Shown here: positions 33,147 through 41,719 of the stretch, piece by piece | How the letters are laid out: every line of letters begins with the position of its first letter | How positions within the stretch are numbered: the first letter of the stretch is position 1 | Assembly (NCBI RefSeq): GCF_029351045.1 | Contig: NZ_JARKIN010000001.1 | Coordinates: 5,177,001-5,241,000 of the forward strand | Length of the DNA stretch: 64,000 bases | Direction: 5' to 3' | Source: Streptomyces sp. WMMB303 | GTDB taxonomy: Bacteria > Actinomycetota > Actinomycetes > Streptomycetales > Streptomycetaceae | Made by a program: the position numbers and the translations under genes | Notes under the pieces: generated by a model | Told to the model about the DNA's origin: nothing | What the model saw: only the letters and a program-made list of their open reading frames with translations | Database searches by the model: none

Positions 33147-34439
33147 TCACCCGATGGGGTGCCCCTTGCCCAGTGCGGTCAACTGCCATCCCTCACCGTC
33201 GCGTTCGACGAAGCCGAGCGCCCGCAGTTCGTGGAGGCGTGCGAGGACTTCGCGCGGCGGCACACCCGCGGAAGACGCGATGCGGGAGAGCTCGCCCGTT
33301 CCCCGGCCGGGGAGCGCTTCCAGTACCCGCGTCGCACCGGGGCTCAACGCGTCCCTCGGCACCGCCGGTGCCCGGCGCTCGGGAGCCAGCTCACCGACCA
33401 TCCCCACCTGTTCGATCACTTCGTCGGCATCGGTGACCACTGTGGCCTCGCCCCGCAGGAGTTCGTGGACACCCTGGGAGAGTCCGGAGGTGACCGGACC
33501 GGGCAGGCCCATCAGTTGCCGCCCCAGCGCCAGGGCGCGGCGCGCCGTGACCAGCGCTCCGCTGCGCAGGGCCGCCTCCACCACGACCGTTCCCCGGGTG
33601 AGCGCGGCGATCACCCGGTTCCGCAGCACGAATCTGCTGCGGGTGGGGTGGTCACCGGGCGGCAGCTCCGCGATCAGCAGGCCGCGCTCTCCCATCGCTC
33701 GGATCAGCTCCTGGTTGCCCGGTGGATAGGCGACGTCGGCACCGCAGGCCAGAACCCCCGCGGTCGGCCCCCGGACGGCCAGAGCCCCGCGATGGGCAGC
33801 GGCGTCGATGCCGTAGGCGGCGCCCGACACCACGGTCCATCCGCGTTCGGCGAGCCCCGCACCGAGCGCGGCGGCGGAGTGCGCACCGTACTCGGTACAC
33901 GCGCGGGCGCCGACGACGGCCACCGAGCGCAGCGCCCACAACCGGAGGGAGGGCTCACCCTTCAACCACAGCCCGAACGGTGCGGCGTGGCCCAAGTCGT
34001 CCAGCTGACGGGGCCATTCGGAGTCCCCCGGGCAGACGAAACGGCCGCCGCTCGCGGCGATGGCTTCCAGGTCCGCATGCGGCCGCGCCCGTGCGGCCCG
34101 CAGCTTCAGTCCCGCCCACCGCCGCTCTCTCCTGCCGCTGAGCGGTCGACCACTCCCGCTCAGCGCCGCCACCACCGCGCATGCGCCGTGCGCGGCCAGC
34201 CACCTTCCGACGAGTTCGTCGCCCGGCTCCGCGATACGGGTGAGGGCCGCCCGTGCGAGGCGCTCGGACTCCTCGGGAGCCTGCCCCGGCCGGACCGGGC
34301 CCGGCAGCCCGGCGGCCGTGGGGGGCGCCGCTCGGGCACCCGGCTCCGCAGCGGGCGGCCCGTGCTCCGGGGCGGCCGGGGGCGGGGAGGTATCGGGGCC
34401 GGCACGCTCTGCCCCCGGCCGCGGGTGCCCGGCGGTCAT
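33147..34439 (-). CDS. dprA: DNA-processing protein DprA/Smf
   Basis: This 430-residue protein has the DprA Rossmann-like core: ALRSVAVVGARACTEYG, GWTVVSGAAYGIDAAAHRGAL, and PPGDHPTRSRFVLRNRVIAALT. The DNA-binding and RecA-loading role is established for naturally competent bacteria; in streptomycetes the role is less clear. A disordered Pro/Ala-rich N-terminus of about 60 residues and a C-terminal winged helix (LPGRGTGELSRIASSAGVPP) flank the core. The ATG overlaps the stop of the preceding gene (ATGA). Confidence 0.92.
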   Translation of the reverse strand: MTAGHPRPGAERAGPDTSPPPAAPEHGPPAAEPGARAAPPTAAGLPGPVRPGQAPEESERLARAALTRIAEPGDELVGRWLAAHGACAVVAALSGSGRPLSGRRERRWAGLKLRAARARPHADLEAIAASGGRFVCPGDSEWPRQLDDLGHAAPFGLWLKGEPSLRLWALRSVAVVGARACTEYGAHSAAALGAGLAERGWTVVSGAAYGIDAAAHRGALAVRGPTAGVLACGADVAYPPGNQELIRAMGERGLLIAELPPGDHPTRSRFVLRNRVIAALTRGTVVVEAALRSGALVTARRALALGRQLMGLPGPVTSGLSQGVHELLRGEATVVTDADEVIEQVGMVGELAPERRAPAVPRDALSPGATRVLEALPGRGTGELSRIASSAGVPPREVLARLHELRALGFVERDGEGWQLTALGKGHPIG

Positions 34440-36049
34440 ACGGGAACCTCCGCGGTCGGGGAGCCCCGGCGAATGCCGGTCCTCAACTCCAGGGCGGCGT
34501 GGACGTCGTCACGGGTGGGCCGAGGGTGTCCCGCCAGGTCGGCGACGGTCCAGGCGACCCGCAGCACCCGGTCGAGGCCGCGCGCGGTGAGCAGTCCGCG
34601 CTCCAGGTCTTCCTCGGCGTCGGCGAGCGCTCCGGGGACCGCTGGATGGCGGGTGCGCAGTTCGTGCCCGGGGACCTCGCTGTTGGTCTCCCACGGCGTC
34701 TCGGCGTACCGCACCGCGGCGCGCTCCCGCGCCTCCTGGACCCGGGCGGCCACCACACGGGTGGACTCCACGCGGCCGTCCACCGCGGCCAGCTCGGAGC
34801 GGGCCGGCGGCGCCACGGTGACCCGCAGGTCGACACGGTCCAGCAGGGGCCCGGAGAGCCGCGCCCGGTAGCGGCGTACCGCGGAGGGCCTGCACTCGCA
34901 CCCGCCACCGACGCTGCCGTGCCGTCCGCAGGGACACGGGTTGGCGGCCAGCGCCAGCAGGAAGCGGGCCGGCATCCGCATCATTCCGGCGGCCCGCGCC
35001 ACCAGGACGTGCCCCGACTCCAGCGGCTGCCGCAGCGCGTCCAGGACCTGCGCACCACATTCGGCTGCTTCGTCCAGAAAGAGCACTCCATTATGGGCCA
35101 GGGAGACCGCGCCGGGGCGGGGCAGGCCGGAGCCGCCGCCGACGAGTGCGGCCATGGTGGCCGAGTGGTGCGGGGCGCAGTAGGGCGGCCTGGCGACCAG
35201 CGGCTGTCCGCCGGGCAGGGCGCCCGCAACCGAGTGCACGGCGGTGGCCTCGAGCGACTCTTTTCTGCTGAGCGGGGGCAGCAGCCCGGGCAGTCGTTCT
35301 GCCAGCATCGTCTTACCCGCGCCGGGTGGCCCCTTGAAGTAGAGGTGATGCCGACCCGCGGCGGAGATCTCCAGGGCGTGCCGGGCGCTGTGCTGCCCCG
35401 CCACGTCGGCGAGGTCCACGGGACGCTCTTCGCCGAGCAGGCCGGTGAGACCCGGTGCCGCGGGGGGCCCGGTGAGCCCGGCGCGGGCGGCGCCGGGCAG
35501 TACTCCGTCGGTGCCCTCGGGTTCCTCGGGAACCGGTTCGTCGGCCAGCACGGCGATGAGTCGGCGCAGGCTGCGCACCCCGAGCACGGAGACGTCGGGG
35601 ACCAGCGCGGCCTCCGCCGCGTTCTGCTCGGCGACGACCACCTGCCGGTATCCCGCGTCGGCTGCGGCCAGCACGGCGGGGAGGACTCCGCGGACCGGCA
35701 GCACCCGGCCGTCAAGACCCAGCTCCCCGATCATCACCACCTCGGCGGTCTGCCGCGGGTCGAGGCGTTCGGCCGCGGCGAGGACGGCGCAGGCGACGGC
35801 GATGTCGAAGCCGCTGCCGCCCTTGGGCACCGAGGCGGGGCTGAGGCCGACGGTGAGCTTCTTCTGCGGCCAGGGCACTCCGGAGTTCACCACCGCGGCC
35901 CGGACCCGGTCCCGGCTCTCGGTGAGGCTCTTGTCGGGCAGCCCCACCAGGGTGAAGGCCGCGACACCCGGTTCCAGGTCGGCCTGGACCTCGACCAGCA
36001 CGCCTTCGACCCCGACGAGTGCGACGGCGCAGGTGCGGGCGAAGGCCAT
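34436..36049 (-). CDS. YifB/ComM-family Mg-chelatase-like AAA ATPase
   Basis: The 537-residue protein starts with a Lon-protease-like fold (MAFARTCAVALVGVEGVLVEVQADL) and continues with an AAA core with Walker A GPPGAGKTM, Walker B LFLDEAAE and the cysteine-rich PCPCGRHG loop typical of YifB/ComM. Known relatives are branch-migration helicases helping integrate single-stranded DNA in transformation. It sits between yraN and dprA with overlaps at both ends (TGATG and ATGA), a conserved arrangement. Confidence 0.92.
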   Translation of the reverse strand: MAFARTCAVALVGVEGVLVEVQADLEPGVAAFTLVGLPDKSLTESRDRVRAAVVNSGVPWPQKKLTVGLSPASVPKGGSGFDIAVACAVLAAAERLDPRQTAEVVMIGELGLDGRVLPVRGVLPAVLAAADAGYRQVVVAEQNAAEAALVPDVSVLGVRSLRRLIAVLADEPVPEEPEGTDGVLPGAARAGLTGPPAAPGLTGLLGEERPVDLADVAGQHSARHALEISAAGRHHLYFKGPPGAGKTMLAERLPGLLPPLSRKESLEATAVHSVAGALPGGQPLVARPPYCAPHHSATMAALVGGGSGLPRPGAVSLAHNGVLFLDEAAECGAQVLDALRQPLESGHVLVARAAGMMRMPARFLLALAANPCPCGRHGSVGGGCECRPSAVRRYRARLSGPLLDRVDLRVTVAPPARSELAAVDGRVESTRVVAARVQEARERAAVRYAETPWETNSEVPGHELRTRHPAVPGALADAEEDLERGLLTARGLDRVLRVAWTVADLAGHPRPTRDDVHAALELRTGIRRGSPTAEVPV

Positions 36050-36561
36050 CAGCCGATCCCCCGGACATGCTCCACGACGGGCGCGCCTCGGCCGGGCAGG
36101 ACGATGCCGACCAGGTCGATGCGCACTCCACCGGTGGGCGGGCGGCCGTAGCGCGCGATCCAGCGCTCGGAGAGCCAGCGCCCCGCCAGCCGCCGCAGCC
36201 GGGCCGTCCGCGCCGGCGGCAGGCTGCCCATAGGGGTCTGGAACGGTACGGCCCTGCGGGTCTTGACCTCGCAGATCACAATCGCATCGGCGTCCCGCGC
36301 GACGATGTCGATCTCGCCCTCGGCGCAGCGCCAGTTGCGTTCCAGGACCGCCATGCCCGCTTCGCGCAACCGGCGCGCCGCCAGGTCCTCTCCGTACCGG
36401 CCCAGGGCGCCCCTCGCGCAGGCGGGCCTGCGCCGGTCCTCACGCCGACCCGGGTCCGGGCCGCCCCGCGGGCTCCGGCCGCCCGGGCGTTCCCCTGCCG
36501 GCTGCGGGGTGCGGGGACGTGCGGTGTCAGCTCCGTTGTGTGTTTCGCCGGTGTTCATCAC
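36049..36561 (-). CDS. yraN: YraN family (UPF0102) predicted nuclease-fold protein
   Basis: This 170-residue protein has the UPF0102 core: GRYGEDLAARRLREAGM, NWRCAEGEIDIVARD and ICEVKTR, the restriction-endonuclease-like Glu/Asp/Glu-x-Lys arrangement. About 50 disordered N-terminal residues precede it. The GTG at 36561 has GGAGGT seven bases upstream; the ATG immediately after it at 36558 is equally acceptable in frame. It is translationally coupled to the YifB gene. Biochemical function is unproven. Confidence 0.85.
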   Translation of the reverse strand: MMNTGETHNGADTARPRTPQPAGERPGGRSPRGGPDPGRREDRRRPACARGALGRYGEDLAARRLREAGMAVLERNWRCAEGEIDIVARDADAIVICEVKTRRAVPFQTPMGSLPPARTARLRRLAGRWLSERWIARYGRPPTGGVRIDLVGIVLPGRGAPVVEHVRGIG

Positions 36562-36697
36562 GGCACCACCTCCGGACACCGACTGTGACGGCGCCTGAGG
36601 CAGTTCGGGGATCTTGCTCGTTTTCTGTGGAGAACCCGGCAAATGTGGATATCCCCGTCACCTTCACGAGTGAGTGCTCAGCGGAGCCCTCAGCAAA

Positions 36698-36747
36698 GCG
36701 TCCCCGTGGCACCGGACCCGTTGCCGGGTCGCGTGCCACGGGGACGC
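36698..36747 (-). terminator. Hairpin terminator of the DUF2469 gene
   Basis: A 14-bp perfect outer stem (36698-36711 with 36734-36747) contains an inner GACCCG/CGGGTC stem. It lies 55 bases beyond the DUF2469 stop on the minus strand. Confidence 0.75.
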
Positions 36748-36801
36748 CATGGGACGCGGGGACGCGTCGCCGGGCCGGATGCCGCAAGGGCACGGAGCGG
36801 T

Positions 36802-37125
36802 TCAGCTCTTGAACCCGGAGTCCTCCGGCAGATCGAGTTCGCTCTTGTTGAGCTCCTCGATGTTGACGTCCTTGAACGTCAGGACGCGTACCTGCTTGAC
36901 GAAGCGGGCCGGTCTGTACATGTCCCAGACCCAGGCGTCCGCCATCGACACCTCGAAGAAGACCTCCCCCTGCACCGAGTGGACCTGCATCTCGTAGTCG
37001 TTGGTGAGGTAGAAGCGCCGGTCGGTCTCGATCACGTATTTGAACAGTCCGACGACGTCTCTGTACTCCCTGTAGAGCTTGAGCTCCATCTCGGTCTCGT
37101 ACTTCTCGAGGTCCTCGGCGCTCAT
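36802..37125 (-). CDS. DUF2469 protein
   Basis: This 107-residue, acidic, actinomycete-specific protein (SAEDLEKYETEMELKLYREY, then RDVVGLFKYVIETDRRFYLT) is strongly conserved and nearly always placed beside the signal peptidase, rplS and yraN genes. No known catalytic motif is visible, but many aromatic and acidic residues suggest a compact beta fold. The start at 37125 is chosen because of MSAEDLEKYE and the GGGGAA upstream. Function unknown. Confidence 0.88.
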   Translation of the reverse strand: MSAEDLEKYETEMELKLYREYRDVVGLFKYVIETDRRFYLTNDYEMQVHSVQGEVFFEVSMADAWVWDMYRPARFVKQVRVLTFKDVNIEELNKSELDLPEDSGFKS

Positions 37126-37164
37126 GGCATGTTCCCCTTCAGCCGTGCGTCCCCCCATTGTGCG

Positions 37165-37902
37165 TCACCCCGAGCGGCGTCGGGCCGAAGTCGCGCGGCG
37201 CCGCGCAAGTGGTCCGTACGCCGCCCCGCCCAGCACCAGGACGGCCCCCACAAGCACGGCGGTCAGTGCCAGCGGAAGCGGACCACGATCGGAGGTGCCC
37301 CCGGGCATGTCGGCGAAGCCGCTCGGCTCCGGAAGCATTCCGGCCGCGCTCCCGGGCCAGGCTATGGCGGCGACCCGGGCCTGGACGGCGGAGCGTGGCA
37401 CGGCACCGTGGTCGGCGTCCTCAAGGTGCACCCGCGAGTCGAGGGATGCCTGCCTGTTGTCCCCCAGCAGGAAGAGTTTTCCCTCAGGCACCCGGGTGGG
37501 TTCGAACGCCCGCTGGGAGTCGTCACCCCGGGTATGCAGATACGACTCGTCGACGGGCCGGCCGTTGACGGTGAGCCGGCCCTCCCGGTCGCAGCACGCG
37601 ACCTTGTCCCCGCCGACGCCCACGACGCGCTTGACCATGGGCACCGTGCCCCAGACCGAGTCCTGGAAGACGACGACGTCCCCCCGCCGCACCTCGTCGC
37701 CGTCCACCCGCTCGGCGAGCACCCGGGCACCGGCCTGCACCGTGGGGTCCATGGAGTCGGTGGGCACCGTGTAGGGCTTGTAGAGGACGGCGCCCCAGAC
37801 GAAGCCGCCGAGGAAGAGCACACACCCGAGGGCCACAGCCGCTCCGGAGATTCGGTCACCCAGGCGGCCGCGGCCCTCGTCGGCACGTTCTGCCTTGCTC
37901 AC
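37165..37902 (-). CDS. sipZ: Type I signal peptidase (SipZ position)
   Basis: This 245-residue membrane serine protease removes signal peptides from secreted proteins. The catalytic Ser is in VPTDSMDP and the Lys in VKRVVGVGGD. It has one N-terminal and one C-terminal helix, unlike the usual single anchor, and an LGDNRQASLDSR box. The GTG at 37902 has GGGAG eight bases upstream; the open frame extends to 38028 without a good start. It is the last and most separate of four paralogues (85 bases from the third). Confidence 0.88.
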   Translation of the reverse strand: MSKAERADEGRGRLGDRISGAAVALGCVLFLGGFVWGAVLYKPYTVPTDSMDPTVQAGARVLAERVDGDEVRRGDVVVFQDSVWGTVPMVKRVVGVGGDKVACCDREGRLTVNGRPVDESYLHTRGDDSQRAFEPTRVPEGKLFLLGDNRQASLDSRVHLEDADHGAVPRSAVQARVAAIAWPGSAAGMLPEPSGFADMPGGTSDRGPLPLALTAVLVGAVLVLGGAAYGPLARRRATSARRRSG

Positions 37903-37987
37903 TTCCGTACTCCCGGCTCTTGCGCAACGGACCCGACAGCCTGCATCGGCGCAGACCGCTGACCCTACCGGGCGGTACTCGAGGTCG

Positions 37988-39061
37988 TCAGCCCTCGCGG
38001 GATGCGGACTGCGCGACAGGGCGCGCATGCCGCAGTTGCGTCCGCCGACGCCGCCAGAGCACCAGCGGAACAGCGCCCGCGAGGCCGACAGCGCCCGGCG
38101 CGGCGCTCAGCGCGCGCGACTGCACGCCCTTCTGGTCGTAGGTCTCGGGGACCGGCAGCGTGCCCCAGCGGTTGATCGGCCACGCCTTGACGATGGCCCG
38201 TCCCACCACCTGCTTCTCGGGGACGAAGCCGTCTCCTGGCTGGTTCTGGTGGTAGCGGGAGTCGAGGGAGTCCTGGCGGTGGTCGCCCATCACCCACAGC
38301 TTGCCCTTCGGGACCTTCAGCGGCCCGAACGGCTTGTCGTCGCACGGGGTGTTGCCCGGGTAGACGTACGAGGACTCGTCCAGCGCCGTGCCGTTGACCC
38401 GGATCTTGCCGCCCTTCTTGCACTCCACCGTGTCCCCGCCGACCGCGATGACCCGCTTGATCAGGTCCTTCTCGTTGGCCGAGGGCATCAGGCCGATGAA
38501 GCTGAGCGCGGTCTGCAGGAAGTTCTCCTCGACGTGCGCCTCGGGGAGCCAGCCGCCCGGGTCGTGGAAGACGACGACCTCGCCGCGCTCCGGGGTCGCT
38601 CCGAACCACGGCGTCAGCTTGTCCACCAGCACCCGGTCACCGCGCTGAAGCGTGTCCTGCATCGAGTCGGAGGGGATGGAGAACGCTTGGACCAGGAATG
38701 TCTTGATGATCAGGGCGAGGATGAGCGCGATACCGATGAGCATCGGCAGCTCTTTCCAGAACGGGCGCTGCTTCTTCGCGGCCTTCTTGTCGTCCGGCTC
38801 CCCGGCTTCTCCGGACGGGTCCGCCGCCTCGGCCGTTCCGTCCGGGTCCGGTGCCTCGTGCTGCGGCTTCGCCCCGGAGGTCCACGGGCCGTCCCCGTCC
38901 GCCCCTGAGCCGGCCGCCGTCCCGTCGGTCTCCGCCGTCACGCTGTCACTCCCTCTTTCCACGGCCGGTGCTTCTGCGTCGCCCGTCCTGCCGTCCGCAC
39001 CCGGACCTCCGTCCTCCGGGTACCCGGATCCGGACCGCGTACCGACCGCCAAATCCCCCAC
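37988..39061 (-). CDS. sipY: Type I signal peptidase (SipY position)
   Basis: This 357-residue peptidase has catalytic Ser in IPSDSMQDTL and Lys in IKRVIAVGGD, a MGDHRQDSLDSR box, a long acidic N-terminal tail before the first membrane helix, and a second helix near the C-terminus. The GTG at 39061 has GAGGAG at 5 bases and gives an overlap of 116 bases with the upstream gene; the alternative GTG at 38941 (317 residues, GGGAG at 7 bases) would remove the overlap. Which start is used is open. Confidence 0.85.
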   Translation of the reverse strand: MGDLAVGTRSGSGYPEDGGPGADGRTGDAEAPAVERGSDSVTAETDGTAAGSGADGDGPWTSGAKPQHEAPDPDGTAEAADPSGEAGEPDDKKAAKKQRPFWKELPMLIGIALILALIIKTFLVQAFSIPSDSMQDTLQRGDRVLVDKLTPWFGATPERGEVVVFHDPGGWLPEAHVEENFLQTALSFIGLMPSANEKDLIKRVIAVGGDTVECKKGGKIRVNGTALDESSYVYPGNTPCDDKPFGPLKVPKGKLWVMGDHRQDSLDSRYHQNQPGDGFVPEKQVVGRAIVKAWPINRWGTLPVPETYDQKGVQSRALSAAPGAVGLAGAVPLVLWRRRRTQLRHARPVAQSASREG

Positions 39062-40394
39062 ATCCACTCCTCACGCCGCGCATTCGCCTGTCCCGCCAGC
39101 GGTACAGGCCCACCATTCCCATAACGAGCGGAAGTTCCGCGGAGAACGGCAGTTGCGCCACCCGATTGTCCCGGTTCATCTGCAGGGAGACGGCTCCGCC
39201 ACCGGGGTCGGGGACGGAGGCGTACACTCCGGGCTCTTCCAACCGTCTCCAGTGGTCGAACGGCCACGCGATGACGACAGCCTTACCAACGATTCGGTCT
39301 TCTCCGATCGTTCCTCGATTCGAATCCTTCAGGTGATAACGCGAGTCGGCGGAGTTGGCGCGATGGTCACCCATCACGAAGACACGTCCTGCGGGGACGT
39401 TGACCGTGAACTTCATCCGGGAGGGCTTGTTGCCCGGGTGAAGATAGGGCTCGTTCAGCGGCGTGCCGTTGACGGTGACGCGCCCCTGCTTGTCGCAGCA
39501 ACGCACCGTGTCCCCACCGACGGCGACGACCCGTTTGATCAGATCCTGCTCGTCGTCCGAGGGCAGCAGTCCGATGAACGTGAGCAGTTCCTTGCCCTGC
39601 TTGATCCCGACTGGCGCGCCATCCGGCTTCTTCTTCTCGTTCTCCAGCCAGCCGCCCGGGTCCTGGAACACGACCACGTCCCCACGGTGCGGCTCGGCAC
39701 CGAACCACGGTGTGAACTTGTCCACCAGCACCCGGTCCCCGATCCGGATGGTCTGCTCCATGGAACCCGACGGGATCACGAACGCCTGCACGAGAAAGGT
39801 CTTCAGCACCCACGCGATCAGCAGCGCGACGCAGACGAGGAGCGGGAATTCCTTGGTCGCGGAGAGCCTGCGCCGACGCTGGATGCGCTTGGCGGCGCGC
39901 CTGCGATCGGCCCTGCCCTGACCGGGGCGGCGTAGCGGCGGCGCCTCGGAGGCCGGATCCGCCGGCTCGGCGGCGTGAGCGGGCTCTTCGCGGAGTGTGG
40001 CGTCAGCGAGTCCCTCGGCATCGGCGGCCCCGGCGTTCCGGGGCCCGGGCGCCGGTTCACCGGGCAGGCCCTGACCGGCCGGGGGCGGGGGCGGGGCGGG
40101 GCCCGGGGCGCCGAACGGCTGGGAGCGGCCCCAGGGCTCCGCCCGGGCGTCGGGGCCCGTGTAGTCGTAGGGCTCCGTGTACGGGTAGTCGGCGCCGGGC
40201 GGCGACGCGCCGCCGATGGCACCGGGCCCCGGGCCGTGCGGTCGGCCGGGCCTCCCGCCGGGTCCGCCGTACGCACCGTGACCGGCGGGCGCGCCATGGC
40301 CGCCGTGCTGGTCGCAGGCCCCGTCGGCGCCACGCGCTCCGGCGCCCGGCGCACCGAATCCGGCGTCGCCCGGGGAGCCCTCGGGATCAGTCAT
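38946..40394 (-). CDS. sipX: Type I signal peptidase with long disordered N-terminus (SipX position)
   Basis: This 482-residue protein has about 180 residues of Gly/Pro/Ala-rich, low-complexity sequence before the first membrane helix, far longer than usual. The peptidase core follows: Ser in IPSGSMEQTI, Lys in IKRVVAVGGD, MGDHRANSADSR box, C-terminal helix. The final 50 residues are Arg/Gly-rich with relaxed codon use and lie in the zone shared with sipY. The ATG at 40394 overlaps the end of the previous gene. Confidence 0.85.
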   Translation of the reverse strand: MTDPEGSPGDAGFGAPGAGARGADGACDQHGGHGAPAGHGAYGGPGGRPGRPHGPGPGAIGGASPPGADYPYTEPYDYTGPDARAEPWGRSQPFGAPGPAPPPPPAGQGLPGEPAPGPRNAGAADAEGLADATLREEPAHAAEPADPASEAPPLRRPGQGRADRRRAAKRIQRRRRLSATKEFPLLVCVALLIAWVLKTFLVQAFVIPSGSMEQTIRIGDRVLVDKFTPWFGAEPHRGDVVVFQDPGGWLENEKKKPDGAPVGIKQGKELLTFIGLLPSDDEQDLIKRVVAVGGDTVRCCDKQGRVTVNGTPLNEPYLHPGNKPSRMKFTVNVPAGRVFVMGDHRANSADSRYHLKDSNRGTIGEDRIVGKAVVIAWPFDHWRRLEEPGVYASVPDPGGGAVSLQMNRDNRVAQLPFSAELPLVMGMVGLYRWRDRRMRGVRSGCGGFGGRYAVRIRVPGGRRSGCGRQDGRRRSTGRGKRE

Positions 40395-41103
40395 GGCCAC
40401 TGCCCGTGCCGGACGGCACCGATCCGATGCGGCTCGGCGGCCAGCCGAGCCAGTCGGCCCGCCCGATCACGCGCTCGACCGGAACCGTGCCGCCACCGGG
40501 TTCGCCGAGGTGGTCGCGGGAGTCGCTGGAGCGGGAACGGTAGTCCCCCATCACCCACAGGCGCCCCTCGGGCACCCGGATGTCGAAGGGTACGGCGGAA
40601 GGGGCGTTTCCGGAGTGCAGATACTCCTCGTCCACGGGCCGGCCGTTCACCTCGATCCTCCCCCGCCTGTCGCAGCAGCGCACCCGATCGCCGCCGACCC
40701 CGATCACCCGCTTCACGTAGTCCGTCTCGGCGGGCCGTGCCAGTCCGGTCGCAGCGCCCGCCTCGCGCAGTGCGGCCACCACCGGGTTCGCGTCGGGATC
40801 GGCCTCCCTCGAGAAGGAGCCGGTGCCGTCGAAGACCACGACGTCCCCGCGTCGTGGACCGTCTCCGAAACGATAGACCAGCTTGTTCACCAGTACCCGG
40901 TCCCCGACGCGCAGGGTCGGATCCATCGAGGAACTCGGGATCAGAAAAGGTTGCACGATGAATGCACTTGTCAGCAAGAGCACCGCCGGCACCGATGCCG
41001 CGGCCAGGCCCAGACGCACGGAGCGCGACCTGCCCTTCGTCCCCTGCTCGGGAACCGAAGAGCGGCCGCGCTCCGGTGGTTCGTGCTGTTCCTCGGTCTC
41101 CAT
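40387..41103 (-). CDS. sipW: Type I signal peptidase (SipW position)
   Basis: This 238-residue protein is the first of the four. One N-terminal helix (LAAASVPAVLLLTSAFIV) precedes Ser in IPSSSMDPTL, Lys in VKRVIGVGGD and the MGDYRSRSSDSRDH box. No C-terminal helix is seen, which separates it from the other three. It starts 44 bases after rplS and its end overlaps sipX. Confidence 0.88.
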   Translation of the reverse strand: METEEQHEPPERGRSSVPEQGTKGRSRSVRLGLAAASVPAVLLLTSAFIVQPFLIPSSSMDPTLRVGDRVLVNKLVYRFGDGPRRGDVVVFDGTGSFSREADPDANPVVAALREAGAATGLARPAETDYVKRVIGVGGDRVRCCDRRGRIEVNGRPVDEEYLHSGNAPSAVPFDIRVPEGRLWVMGDYRSRSSDSRDHLGEPGGGTVPVERVIGRADWLGWPPSRIGSVPSGTGSGHD

Positions 41104-41147
41104 CGAGCGGAAGCCTAACCGGCCCGCCGGGCGCCGAGGACGCGCGC

Positions 41148-41498
41148 TCAGCTCGCGCGCTTCTCCTTGATCTTGGCGGCCTTGCCGCGCAGCTCGCGCA
41201 GGTAGTACAGCTTGGCGCGGCGGACGTCACCGCGGGTCACGACCTCGATCTTCTCGACGATCGGGGTGTGCACCGGGAAGGTGCGCTCGACGCCGACACT
41301 GAAGCTGACCTTGCGGACGGTGAAGGTCTCCCGCACGCCCGAGCCCTGGCGGCGGATGCAGACGCCCTTGAACTGCTGGACACGGGAGCGGTTGCCCTCG
41401 ATGACGCGGACGTGCACGTTGACCGTGTCGCCGGGGCGGAAGGCCGGTACGTCCGTACGCAGGGAGGCGGAGTCGACGCTGTCGAGGAGGTGGGACAT
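41148..41498 (-). CDS. rplS: 50S ribosomal protein L19
   Basis: This 116-residue L19 has the diagnostic RPGDTVNVHVRVIEG, RVQQFKGVCIRRQG, GVGVERTFPVHTP-type and GDVRRAKLYYLRELRGKAA segments. The ATG at 41498 (MSHLLDSVDSASL) is chosen over a much longer open frame extending past trmD. A 221-base gap to trmD probably holds its promoter. Confidence 0.97.
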   Translation of the reverse strand: MSHLLDSVDSASLRTDVPAFRPGDTVNVHVRVIEGNRSRVQQFKGVCIRRQGSGVRETFTVRKVSFSVGVERTFPVHTPIVEKIEVVTRGDVRRAKLYYLRELRGKAAKIKEKRAS

Positions 41499-41719
41499 GT
41501 CCGTCTGCTTTCTTCGCCGATGCCACAGGTCATCAGCGGAATCGTGGTGATGGTCCGAAGGCCGCGTCCTCGGCGGGCGTCGGTCCCCCTGTGGCAGGGT
41601 CGCGCGCCGGAGACGAAGCGGGAGATCCCAGCCCGAGGCCGGGGTCGGCCCATTCTTCCACGGGCTCCCCACCCGGCCCAAATCGGCGCCCGCTCCGCAC
41701 CCGGCGGCTACGGCCCGGG

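Noticed and set aside
36626..36640. Possible DnaA box in the yraN upstream region (CTGTGGAGAA)
   Set aside because: It has at least one mismatch to the box and stands alone, unlike the pair at 30238-30264.
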